From assembly GCA_964611585.1 (NCBI GenBank), contig CAZTAK010000002.1:9394-73393 (forward strand): a stretch of DNA of 64,000 nt. The letters run 5' to 3'. The notes under the pieces were generated by a model. The model had not been told where the DNA came from. It ran no database searches and worked only from the letters and a program-made list of their open reading frames with translations. The translations under genes and the position numbers were made by a program. Positions 39,121 through 49,133 of this stretch are shown here, in pieces. Within the stretch, counting starts at the first letter, position 1. Each line of letters begins with the position of its first letter. The stretch is from CAZTAK01 sp964611585. Lineage in GTDB: Bacteria > Pseudomonadota > Alphaproteobacteria > SHVP01.

Positions 39121-41173
39121 CGGTGCCGGTCCTCGCCGCGTCGCGGACGTAAAGCGCGCTGCATTCGGCCATAATCTCGGAGGCGCGGCAGATCGAATTG
39201 GTAAGGTAGAAGTCCTCCGTCGGCAGCACGAACGGGTCCGCCGCCGTGTCGCCCGGCGTTCCGAATTCGCCCCACGCCGATTCCGTCACGGCGTCCAGCG
39301 TCGCCAGACCCGGCGCCGCTTCGATCATCGCGGCGCGCAACTCGGCTTTTGATTCGAACGGCAGCGTGTGCCCTATCGACTCGGAGAGCGCGCGGATGAC
39401 GGCCCAGTCTTCGCGGGCGTCACCCGGTGGAAACACCGCGCGCGCGGTGCGTTGCGCCCGGCCCTCGGTACTGACGTAGGTCCCGCCTTTTTCGGTATAG
39501 GCCGCACCCGGCAGAATGACGCCGGCCCGGTGCGCCCCGGCGTCGCCGTGATGACCCTGATAGATCACGAAGGCGCTGCCCAAATCGTCCATCGCGATTT
39601 CGTCAGCGCCGAGGAGATACAGAATTTCGATCGCGCCCTCGCCCGCGCCGGCGATGATTTCGTCGGTGCCACGCCCGCCCGCGCCCGGCACGAAGCCGAT
39701 ATCCATCGCGCCGACCCTCGCCGCCGCGGTCTGCAACACGTTGAACCCGTTCCAGCCGTTCCTCACCATGCCGAATTTTTCCGCCACCGCGCGGCCTGTG
39801 GCGAGAACCGCCGCGCCATCGGGCCGGGTAAGCGCGCCCTGGCCAAGCACGATCATCGGACGGTCGGCGGCCTCCAGCGTCCTGGCGAACGAATGGTTCC
39901 CGGCCAGTATCCCGGCCAGCGTTTCGGGCCCGGCGCCGAGAGACTCGGTGCGGTAGGTCAGGTCCACGGCGGGACCGATCACCCCGACAGGAAAGCCGCC
40001 CATCAGGTAGCGTTTGCGCAGGCGCGCGTTGATCAGCGGCGCTTCCCAGCGCGGATTGGTTCCCACCAGCAGGCACGCATCGGCGTTTTCGATACCGGCA
40101 ATGGTGGTGTTGAACAGGTAGGATGCCCGGACGCGCGGGTCGAGCGCGGCGCCATCGAGGCGGCAATCGAGATTCGCCGAACCCAGCGACCCCATCAAAC
40201 CCTTGAGAGCGTATATCGATTCGGCGTCGGCCAAATCGCCCGCCAGCGCCGCGATCCGGCTCCCCTCGACGCCCCGGACCCGGTCGGCGATGCGCGCGAA
40301 CGCCTCGCTCCAGGTGGCGGCACGCAGTTTTCCCTGGTCGCGCACGTAAGCGCGGTCGAGGCGCTGCCGCGCCAGGCCATCGACGGCAAAGCGCGTCTTG
40401 TCGGAAATCCATTCTTCGTTCAGGTCTTCATGCGGGCGCGGCAAGACCCGCATCACCGCCTGGCCGCGCGAATCAACCCGGATGCTGCTGCCGACGGCAT
40501 CGTGGACGTCGATCGATTCGGTCTTGGTCAGTTCCCACGACCGCGCCGAAAACGCGTAGGGCTTTGAGGTGAGCGCGCCGACCGGACAGAGATCGATCAG
40601 ATTGCCCGATAATTCGGACGTCAGCGCGCCTTCAACATAGGTGGTGATCTCCATGTGTTCGCCGCGCCCGATGGCCCCGAGTTCAGGGACGCCCGCGATC
40701 TCGGACGCGAACCGGATGCAGCGCGTGCAATGGATGCAGCGCGTCATGATGGTTTTCACCAGCGGGCCGAGGTTCTTGTCCCTGACGGCGCGCTTGTTCT
40801 CGGCGAAGCGGTTCGATCCGCGCCCGTAGGCCATTGCCTGATCCTGCAGATCGCACTCGCCGCCCTGATCGCAGATCGGGCAATCGAGCGGGTGATTGAT
40901 GAGCAGAAATTCCATCACCCCTTCGCGTGCCTTCTTGACGCTTTCGCTGTTGGTGAGAACCACCATGCCATCGGCGGCCGGCATCGCGCACGACGCGACC
41001 GGTTTGGGCGAGCGTTCGATTTCCACGAGGCACATGCGGCAGTTGCCGGCGATCGACAGGCGGTCGTGATAACAGAAGCGCGGAATCTCGACGCCGGCCT
41101 GCTCGCAGGCCTGCATGACGGTGAGTCCGTTCTCGACCGTGATCTCGGTTCCGTCGATGGTGAGCGTCGGCAT
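39113..41173 (-). CDS. nuoG: NADH-quinone oxidoreductase subunit G
   Basis: Largest peripheral-arm subunit of complex I, carrying clusters N1b, N4 and N5. From the ATG at 41173 ([20 protein letters not shown]) the protein is 686 residues. Cluster motifs in order are [20 protein letters not shown] then NCRMCLVEI (2Fe-2S), [20 protein letters not shown] (His-Cys3 4Fe-4S), and [20 protein letters not shown] (4Fe-4S). A molybdopterin-oxidoreductase-like domain without cofactor follows. An upstream start would intrude into nuoF. The ATG overlaps the nuoF stop. Confidence 0.97.
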   Translation of the reverse strand: MPTLTIDGTEITVENGLTVMQACEQAGVEIPRFCYHDRLSIAGNCRMCLVEIERSPKPVASCAMPAADGMVVLTNSESVKKAREGVMEFLLINHPLDCPICDQGGECDLQDQAMAYGRGSNRFAENKRAVRDKNLGPLVKTIMTRCIHCTRCIRFASEIAGVPELGAIGRGEHMEITTYVEGALTSELSGNLIDLCPVGALTSKPYAFSARSWELTKTESIDVHDAVGSSIRVDSRGQAVMRVLPRPHEDLNEEWISDKTRFAVDGLARQRLDRAYVRDQGKLRAATWSEAFARIADRVRGVEGSRIAALAGDLADAESIYALKGLMGSLGSANLDCRLDGAALDPRVRASYLFNTTIAGIENADACLLVGTNPRWEAPLINARLRKRYLMGGFPVGVIGPAVDLTYRTESLGAGPETLAGILAGNHSFARTLEAADRPMIVLGQGALTRPDGAAVLATGRAVAEKFGMVRNGWNGFNVLQTAAARVGAMDIGFVPGAGGRGTDEIIAGAGEGAIEILYLLGADEIAMDDLGSAFVIYQGHHGDAGAHRAGVILPGAAYTEKGGTYVSTEGRAQRTARAVFPPGDAREDWAVIRALSESIGHTLPFESKAELRAAMIEAAPGLATLDAVTESAWGEFGTPGDTAADPFVLPTEDFYLTNSICRASEIMAECSALYVRDAARTGTDG

Positions 41174-42471
41174 CAGGCGGCCTCCGCTTTCCGGCCGGCG
41201 GAAGATTTGCGGTAGGTCAGGATGCGGTCTTCCATGACGTCGCGGAAATTCCGGATCAGGCCCTGGATCGGCCACGCCGCGGCGTCACCCAGCGCACAAA
41301 TGGTGTGCCCTTCGACCTGATTGGCGACATCCAGCAGGGTGTCGATTTCCTCGATGTGGGCCTCGCCACGGACCATGCGTTCCATTACCCGCCACATCCA
41401 GCCGGTCCCTTCGCGGCAGGGCGTGCACTGGCCGCAACTTTCGTGCATGTAGAATTTCGCCAGCCGCGCAATCGCAGCAATAATGTCGGTCGATTTGTCC
41501 ATAACGATGACGGCAGCCGTGCCGAGACCGGAACGCTGCTCGGCGAGCGAGTCAAAATCCATCAGAACGTTGTCGCAGATATTGCGCGAAAGACACGGCA
41601 CCGACGAGCCGCCGGGAATCACCGACAACAGATTGTCCCAGCCGCCGCGCACGCCGCCGGCGTGTTTGTCGATCAACTCGCGCAACGGGATGCCCATCTC
41701 CTCTTCCACGTTGCATGGATGTTCGACGTGGCCGGAGATGCAAAAAAGCTTCGTGCCGGTATTCTTGGGCCGGCCGAAGCCCGCAAACCACGACGCGCCG
41801 CGGCGCATGATGGCGGGGACGACGGCAATGCTTTCGACATTGTTCACCGTCGTCGGGCTGCCCCACACGCCCATGTTGGCCGGGAACGGCGGTTTGAGAC
41901 GCGGTTGGCCCTTCTTGCCTTCGAGGCTTTCGATCAGGGCCATTTCCTCGCCGCAGATGTATGCGCCGGCGCCGCGATGAACAAGAATATCGAACGCCCA
42001 GCCCGAGCCGCAGGCGTCCGCGCCCAGCAACCCGGCGTCGCGTGCCTCGTCGATGGCCACCTCGAGAACGTTCGCCTCGGCATGAAATTCGCCGCGGATA
42101 TAGATGTAGGCAATATGCGCGCCCATCGCGAACCCGGCGATGAGGCAGCCTTCCAGCAGCTTGTGCGGGTCGTGGCGCATGATGTCGCGATCTTTACAGG
42201 TCCCGGGTTCGCCCTCGTCGGCGTTGACCACCAGGTAATGGGGCCGATCGCCGACCTCCTTGGGCATGAACGACCATTTGAGCCCGGTCGGAAAGCCGGC
42301 GCCGCCACGCCCGCGCAGGCCCGATCCCTTCATTTCCTCGATGATGCCGTCGCGGCCCCGGACGAGGATCGCCTTGGTGTTGTCCCAATCGCCCCGTTTG
42401 CGGGCAGCCTCAAGCCGCCAGTCCTCGAAACCGTAGAGGTTGGTGAAAATGCGGTCGCGGTCACGCAGCAT
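41173..42471 (-). CDS. nuoF: NADH-quinone oxidoreductase subunit F
   Basis: NADH-binding flavoprotein subunit, with FMN and 4Fe-4S cluster N3. The 432 residues show the FMN/NADH glycine-rich motif [40 protein letters not shown], and the cluster motif [20 protein letters not shown] with a fourth Cys in [14 protein letters not shown]. It is spaced 2 bp from nuoE. Confidence 0.97.
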   Translation of the reverse strand: MLRDRDRIFTNLYGFEDWRLEAARKRGDWDNTKAILVRGRDGIIEEMKGSGLRGRGGAGFPTGLKWSFMPKEVGDRPHYLVVNADEGEPGTCKDRDIMRHDPHKLLEGCLIAGFAMGAHIAYIYIRGEFHAEANVLEVAIDEARDAGLLGADACGSGWAFDILVHRGAGAYICGEEMALIESLEGKKGQPRLKPPFPANMGVWGSPTTVNNVESIAVVPAIMRRGASWFAGFGRPKNTGTKLFCISGHVEHPCNVEEEMGIPLRELIDKHAGGVRGGWDNLLSVIPGGSSVPCLSRNICDNVLMDFDSLAEQRSGLGTAAVIVMDKSTDIIAAIARLAKFYMHESCGQCTPCREGTGWMWRVMERMVRGEAHIEEIDTLLDVANQVEGHTICALGDAAAWPIQGLIRNFRDVMEDRILTYRKSSAGRKAEAA

Positions 42472-42473
42472 GA

Positions 42474-43076
42474 CTATTCGATCCCGGTCAACGTGGTCGG
42501 CCCCGGCACCGGCGCCGAAGTCTGGCGCCCGGTTTGCGGCCCGGCCCGCGGCTTCTCACCGGATTTGAGGTCTTCGAGGATGCGCACCGTGGTGTGCTCA
42601 TCCACATCTTCGTAGTAATCATCGTTGATCTGAAGAATCGGTGCGTTGACGCAAGCGCCAAGACATTCGACCTCGCGCAAAGTGAACTTGCCGTCGGCCG
42701 TTGTCTCGCCCAGTTCGACACCGAGCGATTTCTTGCACGCCCCAACCACGTCGTCCGACCCGCGCAGCCAGCACGGCGTCGTCGTGCACACCTGAACCAG
42801 GTGTTCGCCGACCGGCGCGAGGTTGTACATCGTGTAAAAAGTCGCGACCTCCATCGCTTGAATCAGCGGCATGTCGATCATGCCGGCCACATATTCGATT
42901 GCCGCCTGCGGCAGCCAGCCGCCGGACTGGCGCTGGGCGAGATCGAGCAGCGGCATGATCGCGCTCGCCTGACGGCCTTCTGGATAGCGCGCAATAATGG
43001 CGCGCACGCGTTCCTCGTTTTGCGCCGTGAAGGCGAACGTGTCCGGTTGCTCGGGTGTGGCGCGTGTTGTGCTCAT
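42474..43076 (-). CDS. nuoE: NADH-quinone oxidoreductase subunit E
   Basis: Thioredoxin-like subunit with 2Fe-2S cluster N1a beside the FMN site. The 200 residues contain ligand Cys97 and Cys102 ([11 protein letters not shown]) and Cys138 and Cys142 ([17 protein letters not shown]). A C-terminal ~30-residue Pro/Gly-rich extension ([19 protein letters not shown]) follows the normal fold. The start overlaps the nuoD stop by 4 bp. Confidence 0.97.
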   Translation of the reverse strand: MSTTRATPEQPDTFAFTAQNEERVRAIIARYPEGRQASAIMPLLDLAQRQSGGWLPQAAIEYVAGMIDMPLIQAMEVATFYTMYNLAPVGEHLVQVCTTTPCWLRGSDDVVGACKKSLGVELGETTADGKFTLREVECLGACVNAPILQINDDYYEDVDEHTTVRILEDLKSGEKPRAGPQTGRQTSAPVPGPTTLTGIE

Positions 43077-44251
43077 CGGTCAACCTCGCCGAAAACGATG
43101 TCCAGGCTGCCGATGATCGCTCCGAGGTCGGCCAGCATGTGCCCCCTTGACATAAAGTCGAGCGCCTGCAGATGCGTGAACGCGGGCGAACGGAGCCTGC
43201 AACGGTAGGGCTTGTTCGTCCCGTCCGACACCAGATAGACCGCGAATTCTCCCTTCGGCGTTTCGACCGCGGTGTAGGTTTCGCCGGCGGGGACATGAAA
43301 GCCTTCGGAATAGAGCTTGAAGTGATGGATCATCGCTTCCATCGAATTCTTCATGGTCTCGCGTTTTGGCGGCGTGACCTTTTCGTCGGTGGTTGCAACC
43401 GGCCCGTCGGGCAAGCGTTCGATGCACTGGCGCATGATTGAAACGCTCTGGCGCATTTCTTCCACGCGGCACAGGTATCGGTCGTAACAGTCGCCGTTCT
43501 TGCCCACCGGGATTTCGAATTCCATGTCGGCATAGACGTCGTAGGGCTGGGCCTTGCGCAAATCCCAGGCGGCGCCGCTGCCGCGCAGCATGACGCCGGA
43601 GAATCCCCAGTTTTGCGCTTGGGTCAGCGTGACGGCGCCAATATCGACATTGCGCTGCTTGAAGATGCGGTTATTCGTCAGCAACCCTTCTATGTCGTCG
43701 AGCACATTGGGAAAGGTATCGCAAAACTCGATGATGTCTTCGGTCAGGCCGGCGGGCAGGTCCTGATGGACGCCGCCGACGCGAAAGTAAGCCGCGTGGA
43801 ACCGCGCGCCAGAAACACGCTCGTAGAACTCCAACAGTTTGTCGCGCTCCTCGAACCCCCATAGCGCCGGCGTCATCGCGCCCACGTCCAGCGCATGGGT
43901 GGTGATGGTCAAGATGTGAGTGAGGATTCGCGTGATTTCGCAGAACAGCACGCGGATATACTGGCCGCGCGCCGGCACCTCGACGCTGAGCAGTTTTTCC
44001 GCCCCCAGCACGAAGGCGTGCTCCAAGGCCATCGGCGAGACGTAATCGAGCCGGTCGAAGTAGGGAATCGACTGCAAGTACGTCTTGTGCTCGATCAGTT
44101 TTTCGGTACCCCGGTGCAGCAGACCGATGTGCGGATCGGCGCGCCGCACTACCTCGCCGTCGAGTTCCAACACCAGGCGCAGGACACCGTGCGCCGCCGG
44201 GTGCTGGGGCCCGAAGTTCATGGTGTAGGTGTTGATTTGGGTTTCGGCCAT
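43073..44251 (-). CDS. nuoD: NADH-quinone oxidoreductase subunit D
   Basis: Subunit related to the [NiFe]-hydrogenase large subunit. It lines the quinone headgroup site together with NuoB. The 392 residues carry [20 protein letters not shown] (with the His of the quinone pocket) and [24 protein letters not shown] sequence, plus [20 protein letters not shown] with a conserved Tyr. The C-terminus ends [20 protein letters not shown], typical of the family. It shares one base with nuoC. The NuoC and NuoD proteins are separate here, not fused as in E. coli. Confidence 0.97.
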   Translation of the reverse strand: MAETQINTYTMNFGPQHPAAHGVLRLVLELDGEVVRRADPHIGLLHRGTEKLIEHKTYLQSIPYFDRLDYVSPMALEHAFVLGAEKLLSVEVPARGQYIRVLFCEITRILTHILTITTHALDVGAMTPALWGFEERDKLLEFYERVSGARFHAAYFRVGGVHQDLPAGLTEDIIEFCDTFPNVLDDIEGLLTNNRIFKQRNVDIGAVTLTQAQNWGFSGVMLRGSGAAWDLRKAQPYDVYADMEFEIPVGKNGDCYDRYLCRVEEMRQSVSIMRQCIERLPDGPVATTDEKVTPPKRETMKNSMEAMIHHFKLYSEGFHVPAGETYTAVETPKGEFAVYLVSDGTNKPYRCRLRSPAFTHLQALDFMSRGHMLADLGAIIGSLDIVFGEVDR

Positions 44252-44883
44252 CAGCTCTTGCCCTTGCCGCCTGGCTCCGCCGCCGGATCCGCCTTTTCGT
44301 CACCGGGCAGGGCATAATCGGCGCCTTCCCACGGGCTCATGAAATCGAAACGACGGTAATCCTGGGTCAGCGAGACGGGCTCGTAGACGACGCGCTTTTC
44401 GGTTTCGTCGTATCGCACCTCGACATACCCGGTGAGCGGAAAATCCTTGCGCAACGGGTGGCCGTCGAACCCGTAATCGCTCAACATGCGGCGCAAATCA
44501 AGATGACCGGCAAACATAATGCCGTACATGTCCCACGCTTCACGTTCGTACCAGCCGGCGTTGCTGTAGATCGCAACCACAGAAGGCACCGGCGTATTTT
44601 CGTCGGTTGCGGCCTTGACACGGACGCGGTGGTTGTGGGTCAAACTCAACAGGTTATAGATCACGTCGAAACGCTTTTCGCGGGCAGGATAATCGGCCCC
44701 GCAAATGTCGACTAATACCTTGCATTGGCATCCGGCATCGTCGCGCAGGAACGTCATGACCTTGGCGACGCTCTCGCCCGGGACCGACACCATCAGTTCG
44801 CCAAACGCGACTTCGGTGCCGGTGACATCGTCGCCAAGGGCAGCGGCGATGTATTCACCTAGTTCGCGAAGTGCCTCGTCCAT
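44251..44883 (-). CDS. nuoC: NADH-quinone oxidoreductase subunit C
   Basis: The 30-kDa peripheral-arm subunit of complex I, binding NuoD. The 210-residue protein shows [20 protein letters not shown], the family signature [20 protein letters not shown], and [21 protein letters not shown] ~20-residue charged C-terminal tail ([13 protein letters not shown] end) is typical of alphaproteobacterial and mitochondrial forms. It is spaced 32 bp from nuoB. Confidence 0.97.
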   Translation of the reverse strand: MDEALRELGEYIAAALGDDVTGTEVAFGELMVSVPGESVAKVMTFLRDDAGCQCKVLVDICGADYPAREKRFDVIYNLLSLTHNHRVRVKAATDENTPVPSVVAIYSNAGWYEREAWDMYGIMFAGHLDLRRMLSDYGFDGHPLRKDFPLTGYVEVRYDETEKRVVYEPVSLTQDYRRFDFMSPWEGADYALPGDEKADPAAEPGGKGKS

Positions 44884-44915
44884 GGGGGTTGGGTCCTGAG
44901 CGGTACGGGTCGAAA

Positions 44916-45452
44916 TCAGCGGGCGATGGTGCCGGTGCGGCGGATCTTTTTCTGCAACTGAAGAAGTCCGTACACCAGGGCCTCCGCGGTCGGCGGACAG
45001 CCGGGCACATAGATATCGACCGGCACGATGCGGTCACACCCCCGTACTACCGAATAGGAATAGTGGTAATAGCCGCCCCCGTTGGCGCAACTTCCCATCG
45101 AAATGACGTAACGCGGTTCAGCCATCTGGTCGTAAACCTTACGCATCACGGGAGCCATCTTGTTCGTGAGCGTCCCCGCGACGATCATCACGTCCGCCTG
45201 GCGCGGACTGGCACGCGGCATAATTCCGAACCGGTCGAGGTCGTAGCGCGGCATCGCGGCGTGTACCATCTCAATGAAGCAGCACGCCAGCCCGAAGGTC
45301 ACCCACCACAACGAACCGGTGCGGGCCCAGTTCACCATCTTGTCGAGATTGGCAATGACGAACCCCTTGTCGGCGAGATCGTCCGACATGGAATTGAACA
45401 ATGCCGCTTCGCGGGCGGTCGTGGCGGCCGGCATTTGCGGCGCCGGGTTCAT
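44916..45452 (-). CDS. nuoB: NADH-quinone oxidoreductase subunit B
   Basis: Peripheral-arm subunit holding cluster N2, the direct electron donor to quinone. From the ATG at 45452 ([18 protein letters not shown]) the protein is 178 residues. Cluster ligands are Cys57-Cys58 ([14 protein letters not shown]), Cys122 ([14 protein letters not shown]) and Cys152 ([15 protein letters not shown]). The chosen ATG overlaps the nuoA stop as ATGA. An ATG two codons upstream (45458) is also possible. Confidence 0.96.
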   Translation of the reverse strand: MNPAPQMPAATTAREAALFNSMSDDLADKGFVIANLDKMVNWARTGSLWWVTFGLACCFIEMVHAAMPRYDLDRFGIMPRASPRQADVMIVAGTLTNKMAPVMRKVYDQMAEPRYVISMGSCANGGGYYHYSYSVVRGCDRIVPVDIYVPGCPPTAEALVYGLLQLQKKIRRTGTIAR

Positions 45453-45814
45453 TCCCATACCAGCGCCCCCTTCTTCCATTCGTAAATGAATCCGACCGTC
45501 AGAATGACGAGGAACACGACCATCGACCAGAACCCAAAGACACCGATGTCGCCCAGCGTCACCGCCCAGGGAAACAGGAACGCGACCTCGAGATCGAAAA
45601 TGATGAACAGGATCGCCACCAGATAGAACCGCACCTCGAATTGCCCCCGCGTATCGCCGAACGGGGCGAACCCGCATTCGTAGGTCGAGAGCTTTGCTGT
45701 ATCGGGCTTTTGGACGGAAACAATGTAGGACGCGGCGATGAACAGTATCCCGAAGACAGCGGCGACGCCGATGAAGATCAAAATCGGCAGGTAGTCCCGG
45801 AGCGGGTCTTCCAT
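45449..45814 (-). CDS. nuoA: NADH-quinone oxidoreductase subunit A
   Basis: First gene of the complex I operon, encoding a small membrane subunit at the arm junction. The 121-residue protein has three membrane helices. The conserved loop [20 protein letters not shown] contains the Cys-Gly loop that moves in the active/deactive transition in mitochondrial ND3. It continues into [20 protein letters not shown]. The family start [20 protein letters not shown] supports the ATG at 45814. Confidence 0.97.
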   Translation of the reverse strand: MEDPLRDYLPILIFIGVAAVFGILFIAASYIVSVQKPDTAKLSTYECGFAPFGDTRGQFEVRFYLVAILFIIFDLEVAFLFPWAVTLGDIGVFGFWSMVVFLVILTVGFIYEWKKGALVWE

Positions 45815-46227
45815 TTCGGCTCTCTCGGCGGCCCCTTTAGCGTCACGTTGCGCGGCGCTTCGACGTAGCTACACGGCCAGCGGCCGTCCGGATCCCCCAG
45901 TAGGCGGCCGGCGGTGAAGTATAGGACCGATGCTGCCAGTACGAAAGACAACGCTCAGCCTTGCCACGCGGACCGTAACCTAGGCGGTTGTCCCATAACA
46001 AACAACTGCTTGGGCGCCGTTAGACCCCAATTCCGGAGTGGAAGAAGGGAGGCTCACCATTCATTCGGGCAGGGTTGGCGGCAAATCGTCGCGGGCTGCC
46101 GGTATTCGCGCGGGCAATCGGCGGAAATCGGCGCGCCTGGCGCCGACGGCGCTCCCGGCAACGGCGCCATACCGATCCGGCCGGAAGGCGTCGGCACCGG
46201 GGCGCAATTGCCTAGAAATCCAAGAAA
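45815..46227 (-). promoter_or_regulatory. Upstream region of the nuo operon
   Basis: About 410 bp without a supported gene, between tRNA-Asp and nuoA. On the minus strand a good -10 (TATACT, 45918-45923) lies ~100 bp before the nuoA ATG, though its -35 (TTTCGT at the 17-base spacing) is poor. A plus-strand frame of 114 codons across this region and the tRNA is a known type of spurious tRNA-antisense ORF. I see no other structure I can defend. Confidence 0.35.
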
Positions 46228-46304
<77 letters not shown>

Positions 46305-46331
46305 TCGGAACCCCTTGGGGCGACGTGCGGT

Positions 46332-46360
46332 CTAGTACTGTACGCCCATATGAGTGTCAA
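46332..46360 (-). promoter_or_regulatory. Promoter of tRNA-Asp
   Basis: On the minus strand a perfect -35 TTGACA (46355-46360) is followed after exactly 17 bases by TACTAG (46332-46337). The predicted transcript start is ~20 nt ahead of the mature tRNA 5' end. Confidence 0.6.
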
Positions 46361-46385
46361 GGAACTCACTTTCGAGGGGTAGGAG

Positions 46386-46424
46386 TTGGTGATGGTCTGA
46401 TCAGGCGGCGCTTTGGATTTGCTT
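46386..46424. repeat. Direct repeat, left copy, bounding an orphan ORF
   Basis: The 39-base stretch starts TTGGTGATGGTCTGATCAGG and matches 46996-47034 in all but two positions, with the first 25 bases identical. On the minus strand both copies read as the end of a frame, here DGMKQIQSAA-stop, followed by the same noncoding bases. This suggests two remnants of the 3' end of one mobile gene, perhaps a transposase. No intact transposase remains. Confidence 0.75.
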
Positions 46425-46591
46425 CATCCCGTCCTTGGACGTCACTCCCTAGATTACCGAGCTATAGCCCCGAGGGGAGCCTCTGCTAGATTGGAATTAG
46501 CCATCAGTTTGACGCCGGAGAATGGGCCGTTGCCGGAGCGCAAGCAGAGAAAGGCCAAACAAAGAAGCCGCGAAACACAGGGCGCCTAGAG

Positions 46592-46981
46592 ATGGGCCTG
46601 TTCTCTCGTCCAGATCGGCCGCGCGCGGTTCAGGAGGCAGTCACCGCGCTGCGGGACCTGGAGGAAGTTCGCGAAGAGTTTGAGTCCGCTGGGCGAGACT
46701 TCGATTCTGCGCTTGAGCAGCAGGATAGCATCGCGTTCTTGTTCGGCTTCACGACGTACTACGCTGACAAGTACAAAGTGAAGGGCAGTAGGAAGATTGT
46801 GGATTTGGCAGTGGAGGTCTTCAGGTCTGCATTTGGTGACACCACCGGTATCCGAATCCTTGGTGGACTGAACGAGACGATGCGGGATCGGCGACCGAGT
46901 AGTCGTTTCGGCTACGAAGCGGCCAGGGATGGCAGAGGATCGGGAGAGATGGCTGCCGCCTATTTTCGCGGGATGCTTTGA
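46592..46981 (+). CDS. Orphan hypothetical protein between direct repeats
   Basis: A 129-residue soluble, mainly helical and charged protein: AVTALRDLEEVREEFESAGR near the N-terminus, then DSIAFLFGFTTYYADKYKVK and VDLAVEVFRSAFGD in the middle, with a Gly/Arg-rich end. I recognise no family. Its codon use is visibly less GC-biased than its neighbours. It lies inside a ~650 bp segment bounded by a 39 bp direct repeat, and its stop codon runs into an imperfect hairpin (GACCTACCACCA with TTGGTGATGGTC, 46980-47007). No clear Shine-Dalgarno sequence precedes the ATG. It looks horizontally acquired. Confidence 0.55.
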   Translation: MGLFSRPDRPRAVQEAVTALRDLEEVREEFESAGRDFDSALEQQDSIAFLFGFTTYYADKYKVKGSRKIVDLAVEVFRSAFGDTTGIRILGGLNETMRDRRPSSRFGYEAARDGRGSGEMAAAYFRGML

Positions 46982-46995
46982 CCTACCACCAGAAT

Positions 46996-47034
46996 TTGGT
47001 GATGGTCTGATCAGGCGGCGTCTTGGATTTGCTT
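46996..47034. repeat. Direct repeat, right copy
   Basis: Partner of 46386-46424, offset 610 bp in the same orientation. On the minus strand it reads GIKQIQDAA-stop in the same frame as the left copy. It overlaps the hairpin after the orphan ORF and ends ~20 bp before the stop of the lipocalin-like gene. Confidence 0.75.
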
Positions 47035-47054
47035 GATACCGGCGCGCGCGGCGG

Positions 47055-47498
47055 CTAGCCGCCGGGCGGCGAAGCGGCGCGGCGCCAGATCACTTCGGAA
47101 TGCTGGGTGCCGCGGCCGGTCTTCTGGGGCGGGGTTTTGAGGATCAGGCGGCCGTCCTCGAACACCATTTCGCGGACCTGCACATCGCCGATCCAGTTCG
47201 GATACTGGCAGGCGTCGATATGGTGGCGGACGGTGCTGCCGACGACCTCGTAGGTGCCGGAATAGGCAAAAAAACTATCCCAGGCGGCGATCTTTTCGGC
47301 GTCGTCGGCGGTCAACGCCTCGCCGGTGGTGAAAGACGCCCGCCCGGCGCGGGCCAGGAATGCCGCCATGTAACCGTCGGCGGTATAGAGCAGCCAGCCC
47401 TCGGCGTCCTCGCCCATCGGATAGATGACGCGGCCCGAATCGTAAACCGCGCGCCAGGTCTCGAGCGTCCAGGTGCCTTGCAGCCGCTCCGCGCTCAT
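47055..47498 (-). CDS. Lipocalin-like domain protein
   Basis: A 147-residue protein matching the pattern of the lipocalin-like domain family (lipocalin_5 type). The N-terminus is LQGTWTLETWRAVYDSGRVI, then GWLLYTADGYMAAFLAR and FFAYSGTYEVVGSTVRHHID, ending in strands with VFEDGRLILKTPP. There is no signal peptide, so it is probably cytoplasmic. Members bind small hydrophobic ligands or accompany polyketide enzymes, but the role here is unknown. Its start overlaps the upstream membrane-protein stop by 4 bp, so the two are likely co-expressed. Confidence 0.75.
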   Translation of the reverse strand: MSAERLQGTWTLETWRAVYDSGRVIYPMGEDAEGWLLYTADGYMAAFLARAGRASFTTGEALTADDAEKIAAWDSFFAYSGTYEVVGSTVRHHIDACQYPNWIGDVQVREMVFEDGRLILKTPPQKTGRGTQHSEVIWRRAASPPGG

Positions 47499-48346
47499 GA
47501 TCCGCTTTCGTCCGCCCCGCCTTCGCCCGCCTCGCCGCCGGGCAACCGCGCCGGCACCCCGATGCGGCCGCCTTCGAGGGTCAGAAAGGCGCTCGACAGC
47601 GCCGAGACGCCGACAACCGCTGCGCTGAAACTAAACAGTTCGGCGACGAATGCCTCGACGAATTGGCCGGGCCAGCCCGGGCCGTCGCCAATCATCAGAA
47701 ACAGAACCGTCAGAATCAGCCACGACCCCAGACTGATCGGGACGTTGGCGAGCAGAGTCAGCGACACCAGCCGCCAGGAATTGCGGGTTCCGAGCTGCCA
47801 TGCCTCACGCAGCGTCAGTTTGCGGTCGATGGCGGAGGCAGGCAACGTCAGCATCAAACGGACCAGGATCAGGTAAACACCGATCATGACCGCGACGGTC
47901 ATCGGAAACGCGGCACCGATGGAGAAACTGCCGACCACAATCAGCGGAACGATGGCGAGCAACACCGCCAGCAGGACGATCTTGATCGTCAGAAACACGA
48001 AGCGAAAATGCCGTTTGCGCCACTGGAACTGCTGCAAATAGCCGGGGTGTTCGTCGGGCAAAAGGAAGCGGCGGTGCCAGGCGACGGCGACCATCGTAAC
48101 GAAGATGATATTGAGGATAAGAAGTATCACCAGCGGCCAGGAAAGCCCCGCGGCCTGTGCGGAATCCGGGTCGGCGGCGACGGCGCGGGCGCCAATCGCC
48201 ACCTGCAACAGCGACAGGATCAGTGCGGCCGGAAAGATCAGATTGAGGAATTCGGTCCGGCCCTGCCAGACGAAGGCATAAACCTCGGCAATGGTCGCGA
48301 ACACGCGCACCGTCGGCAAGGTCGGCTGCCCGGTCTGATCGCTCAT
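47495..48346 (-). CDS. Six-helix membrane protein of unknown function
   Basis: A 283-residue protein from the ATG at 48346 (MSDQTGQPTLPTVRVFATIA). It has six hydrophobic segments, among them FPAALILSLLQVAIGARAVA, PLVILLILNIIFVTMVAVAW, IVLLAVLLAIVPLIVVGSF and WLILTVLFLMIGDGPGW. The layout, with short polar loops and a WHRRFLL turn, resembles uncharacterised YciC/GdpP-type membrane domains, but I cannot name a function. The longer open frame upstream crosses tRNA-Val and is rejected. It overlaps the lipocalin-like gene by 4 bp. Confidence 0.7.
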   Translation of the reverse strand: MSDQTGQPTLPTVRVFATIAEVYAFVWQGRTEFLNLIFPAALILSLLQVAIGARAVAADPDSAQAAGLSWPLVILLILNIIFVTMVAVAWHRRFLLPDEHPGYLQQFQWRKRHFRFVFLTIKIVLLAVLLAIVPLIVVGSFSIGAAFPMTVAVMIGVYLILVRLMLTLPASAIDRKLTLREAWQLGTRNSWRLVSLTLLANVPISLGSWLILTVLFLMIGDGPGWPGQFVEAFVAELFSFSAAVVGVSALSSAFLTLEGGRIGVPARLPGGEAGEGGADESGS

Positions 48347-48380
48347 TGCCTGGTTCCCCGTTCGGTCATGGGTCTGCGGA

Positions 48381-48456
48381 TGGTGGGCGATGACAGGCTC
48401 GAACTGCCGACCCCCTCGGTGTAAACGAGGTGCTCTTCCAACTGAGCTAATCGCCC
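48381..48456 (-). tRNA. tRNA-Val(TAC)
   Basis: A 76 nt cloverleaf on the minus strand with encoded CCA (48381-48383). The acceptor stem is GGGCGAT/ATCGCCC and the D-arm TAGCTCAGTTGGAAGAGC. The anticodon stem CCTCG/CGAGG has loop TTTACAC and anticodon TAC (48421-48423). The T-arm contains GCAGTTCGAGCCTG. It lies 92 bp after the hupB terminator. No convincing promoter hexamer pair was found. Confidence 0.97.
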
Positions 48457-48548
48457 GCCCGCCGGTGCCCCACACGGCGACGCCCGCCCACAGTGCGGGA
48501 ACACCCTATCCGTGTCCAGCCATCGCGCCGCCGTCCCCGCCAGGACGC

Positions 48549-48582
48549 AAAAAAGGGGCGCCGCGTATGATGACGGCGCCCC
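48549..48582 (-). terminator. Rho-independent terminator of hupB
   Basis: On the minus strand a perfect 9 bp GC stem (GGGGCGCCG at 48574-48582 read from the complement, pairing with 48555-48563, 10-base loop) is followed directly by six T (48549-48554). It is ~25 bp after the hupB stop. Confidence 0.92.
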
Positions 48583-48605
48583 CTGTTTCCAAGTCAAACG
48601 GAGCG

Positions 48606-48878
48606 TCAGTTGACGGCCTCCTTAAGGGCCTTGCCCGCCTTGAACTTTGGCTGGTTCGAGGCCGGAATCTGAATCTTTTCCCCCGTACGCGGGTTGCGGC
48701 CTTCCGACGCCTTGCGGCGGGCGACGCTAAAGGTTCCGAACCCGACAAGGCGCACCTCGGTACCGGTTCTAAGCGAACCGGTGATGGCATTAAAGACGCT
48801 GTCGACGGCCTTCGCTGCGTCAGCCTTAGAAAGTTTTGCCAACCCTGCGACGCTCGACACCAGATCGTTTTTGTTCAC
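48606..48878 (-). CDS. hupB: DNA-binding protein HU
   Basis: Nucleoid-associated histone-like protein that bends DNA as a dimer. The 90-residue length is standard. The N-terminal helices MNKNDLVSSVAGLAKLSKAD are followed by VRLVGFGTFSVARRKASEGR and the DNA-contacting arm GRNPRTGEKIQIPASNQPKF. It follows lon on the same strand but has its own promoter and terminator, so it is probably a separate highly expressed unit. IHF subunits are similar, but this position after lon is typical of HU. Confidence 0.95.
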   Translation of the reverse strand: MNKNDLVSSVAGLAKLSKADAAKAVDSVFNAITGSLRTGTEVRLVGFGTFSVARRKASEGRNPRTGEKIQIPASNQPKFKAGKALKEAVN

Positions 48879-48947
48879 GATAAGGTCCCCTCTCCTTTAT
48901 GATTTTCGATGGGATGTTTCAGTGATTCTGGGCGCTAGGCGAAAGTG

Positions 48948-48977
48948 AGTCTATTCCTCGTCCGCGCCGGGCGTCAA
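48948..48977 (-). promoter_or_regulatory. Candidate hupB promoter
   Basis: On the minus strand TTGACG (48972-48977) and TAGACT (48948-48953) are 18 bases apart, ~70 bp before the hupB ATG. A clear AGGAGAGG Shine-Dalgarno sequence follows near the start codon. The rest of the 255 bp lon-hupB gap shows a GC-rich hairpin (49073-49090) without a T-run. Confidence 0.6.
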
Positions 48978-49133
48978 AGAGAAAACGCATATTTTTCCCA
49001 CTTTCCCCCCGTTTTTTCCCTTGAAAAGCGGAATTTGACCAAGGTTCGCCGCGGGCACCGAAGAAATCACGCCCGCGCCTGCGGGCGCGGACCCCGGACC
49101 CGCGTGTGGAAACGGGCGATTGAATCGCCAGGA

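Noticed and set aside
43073..44883. Fused nuoCD gene
   Set aside because: nuoC and nuoD are separate frames sharing one base, with a clear nuoD start; no fusion as in E. coli.
48390..48902. 170-codon plus-strand frame starting MTGSNCRPPRCKRGALPTEL
   Set aside because: Antisense of tRNA-Val and hupB; the motif is a typical tRNA artefact.
49073..49090. GC-rich hairpin (CCGCGCC/GGCGCGG) after lon as a terminator
   Set aside because: No T-run follows on the minus strand, so it does not meet the intrinsic-terminator pattern.
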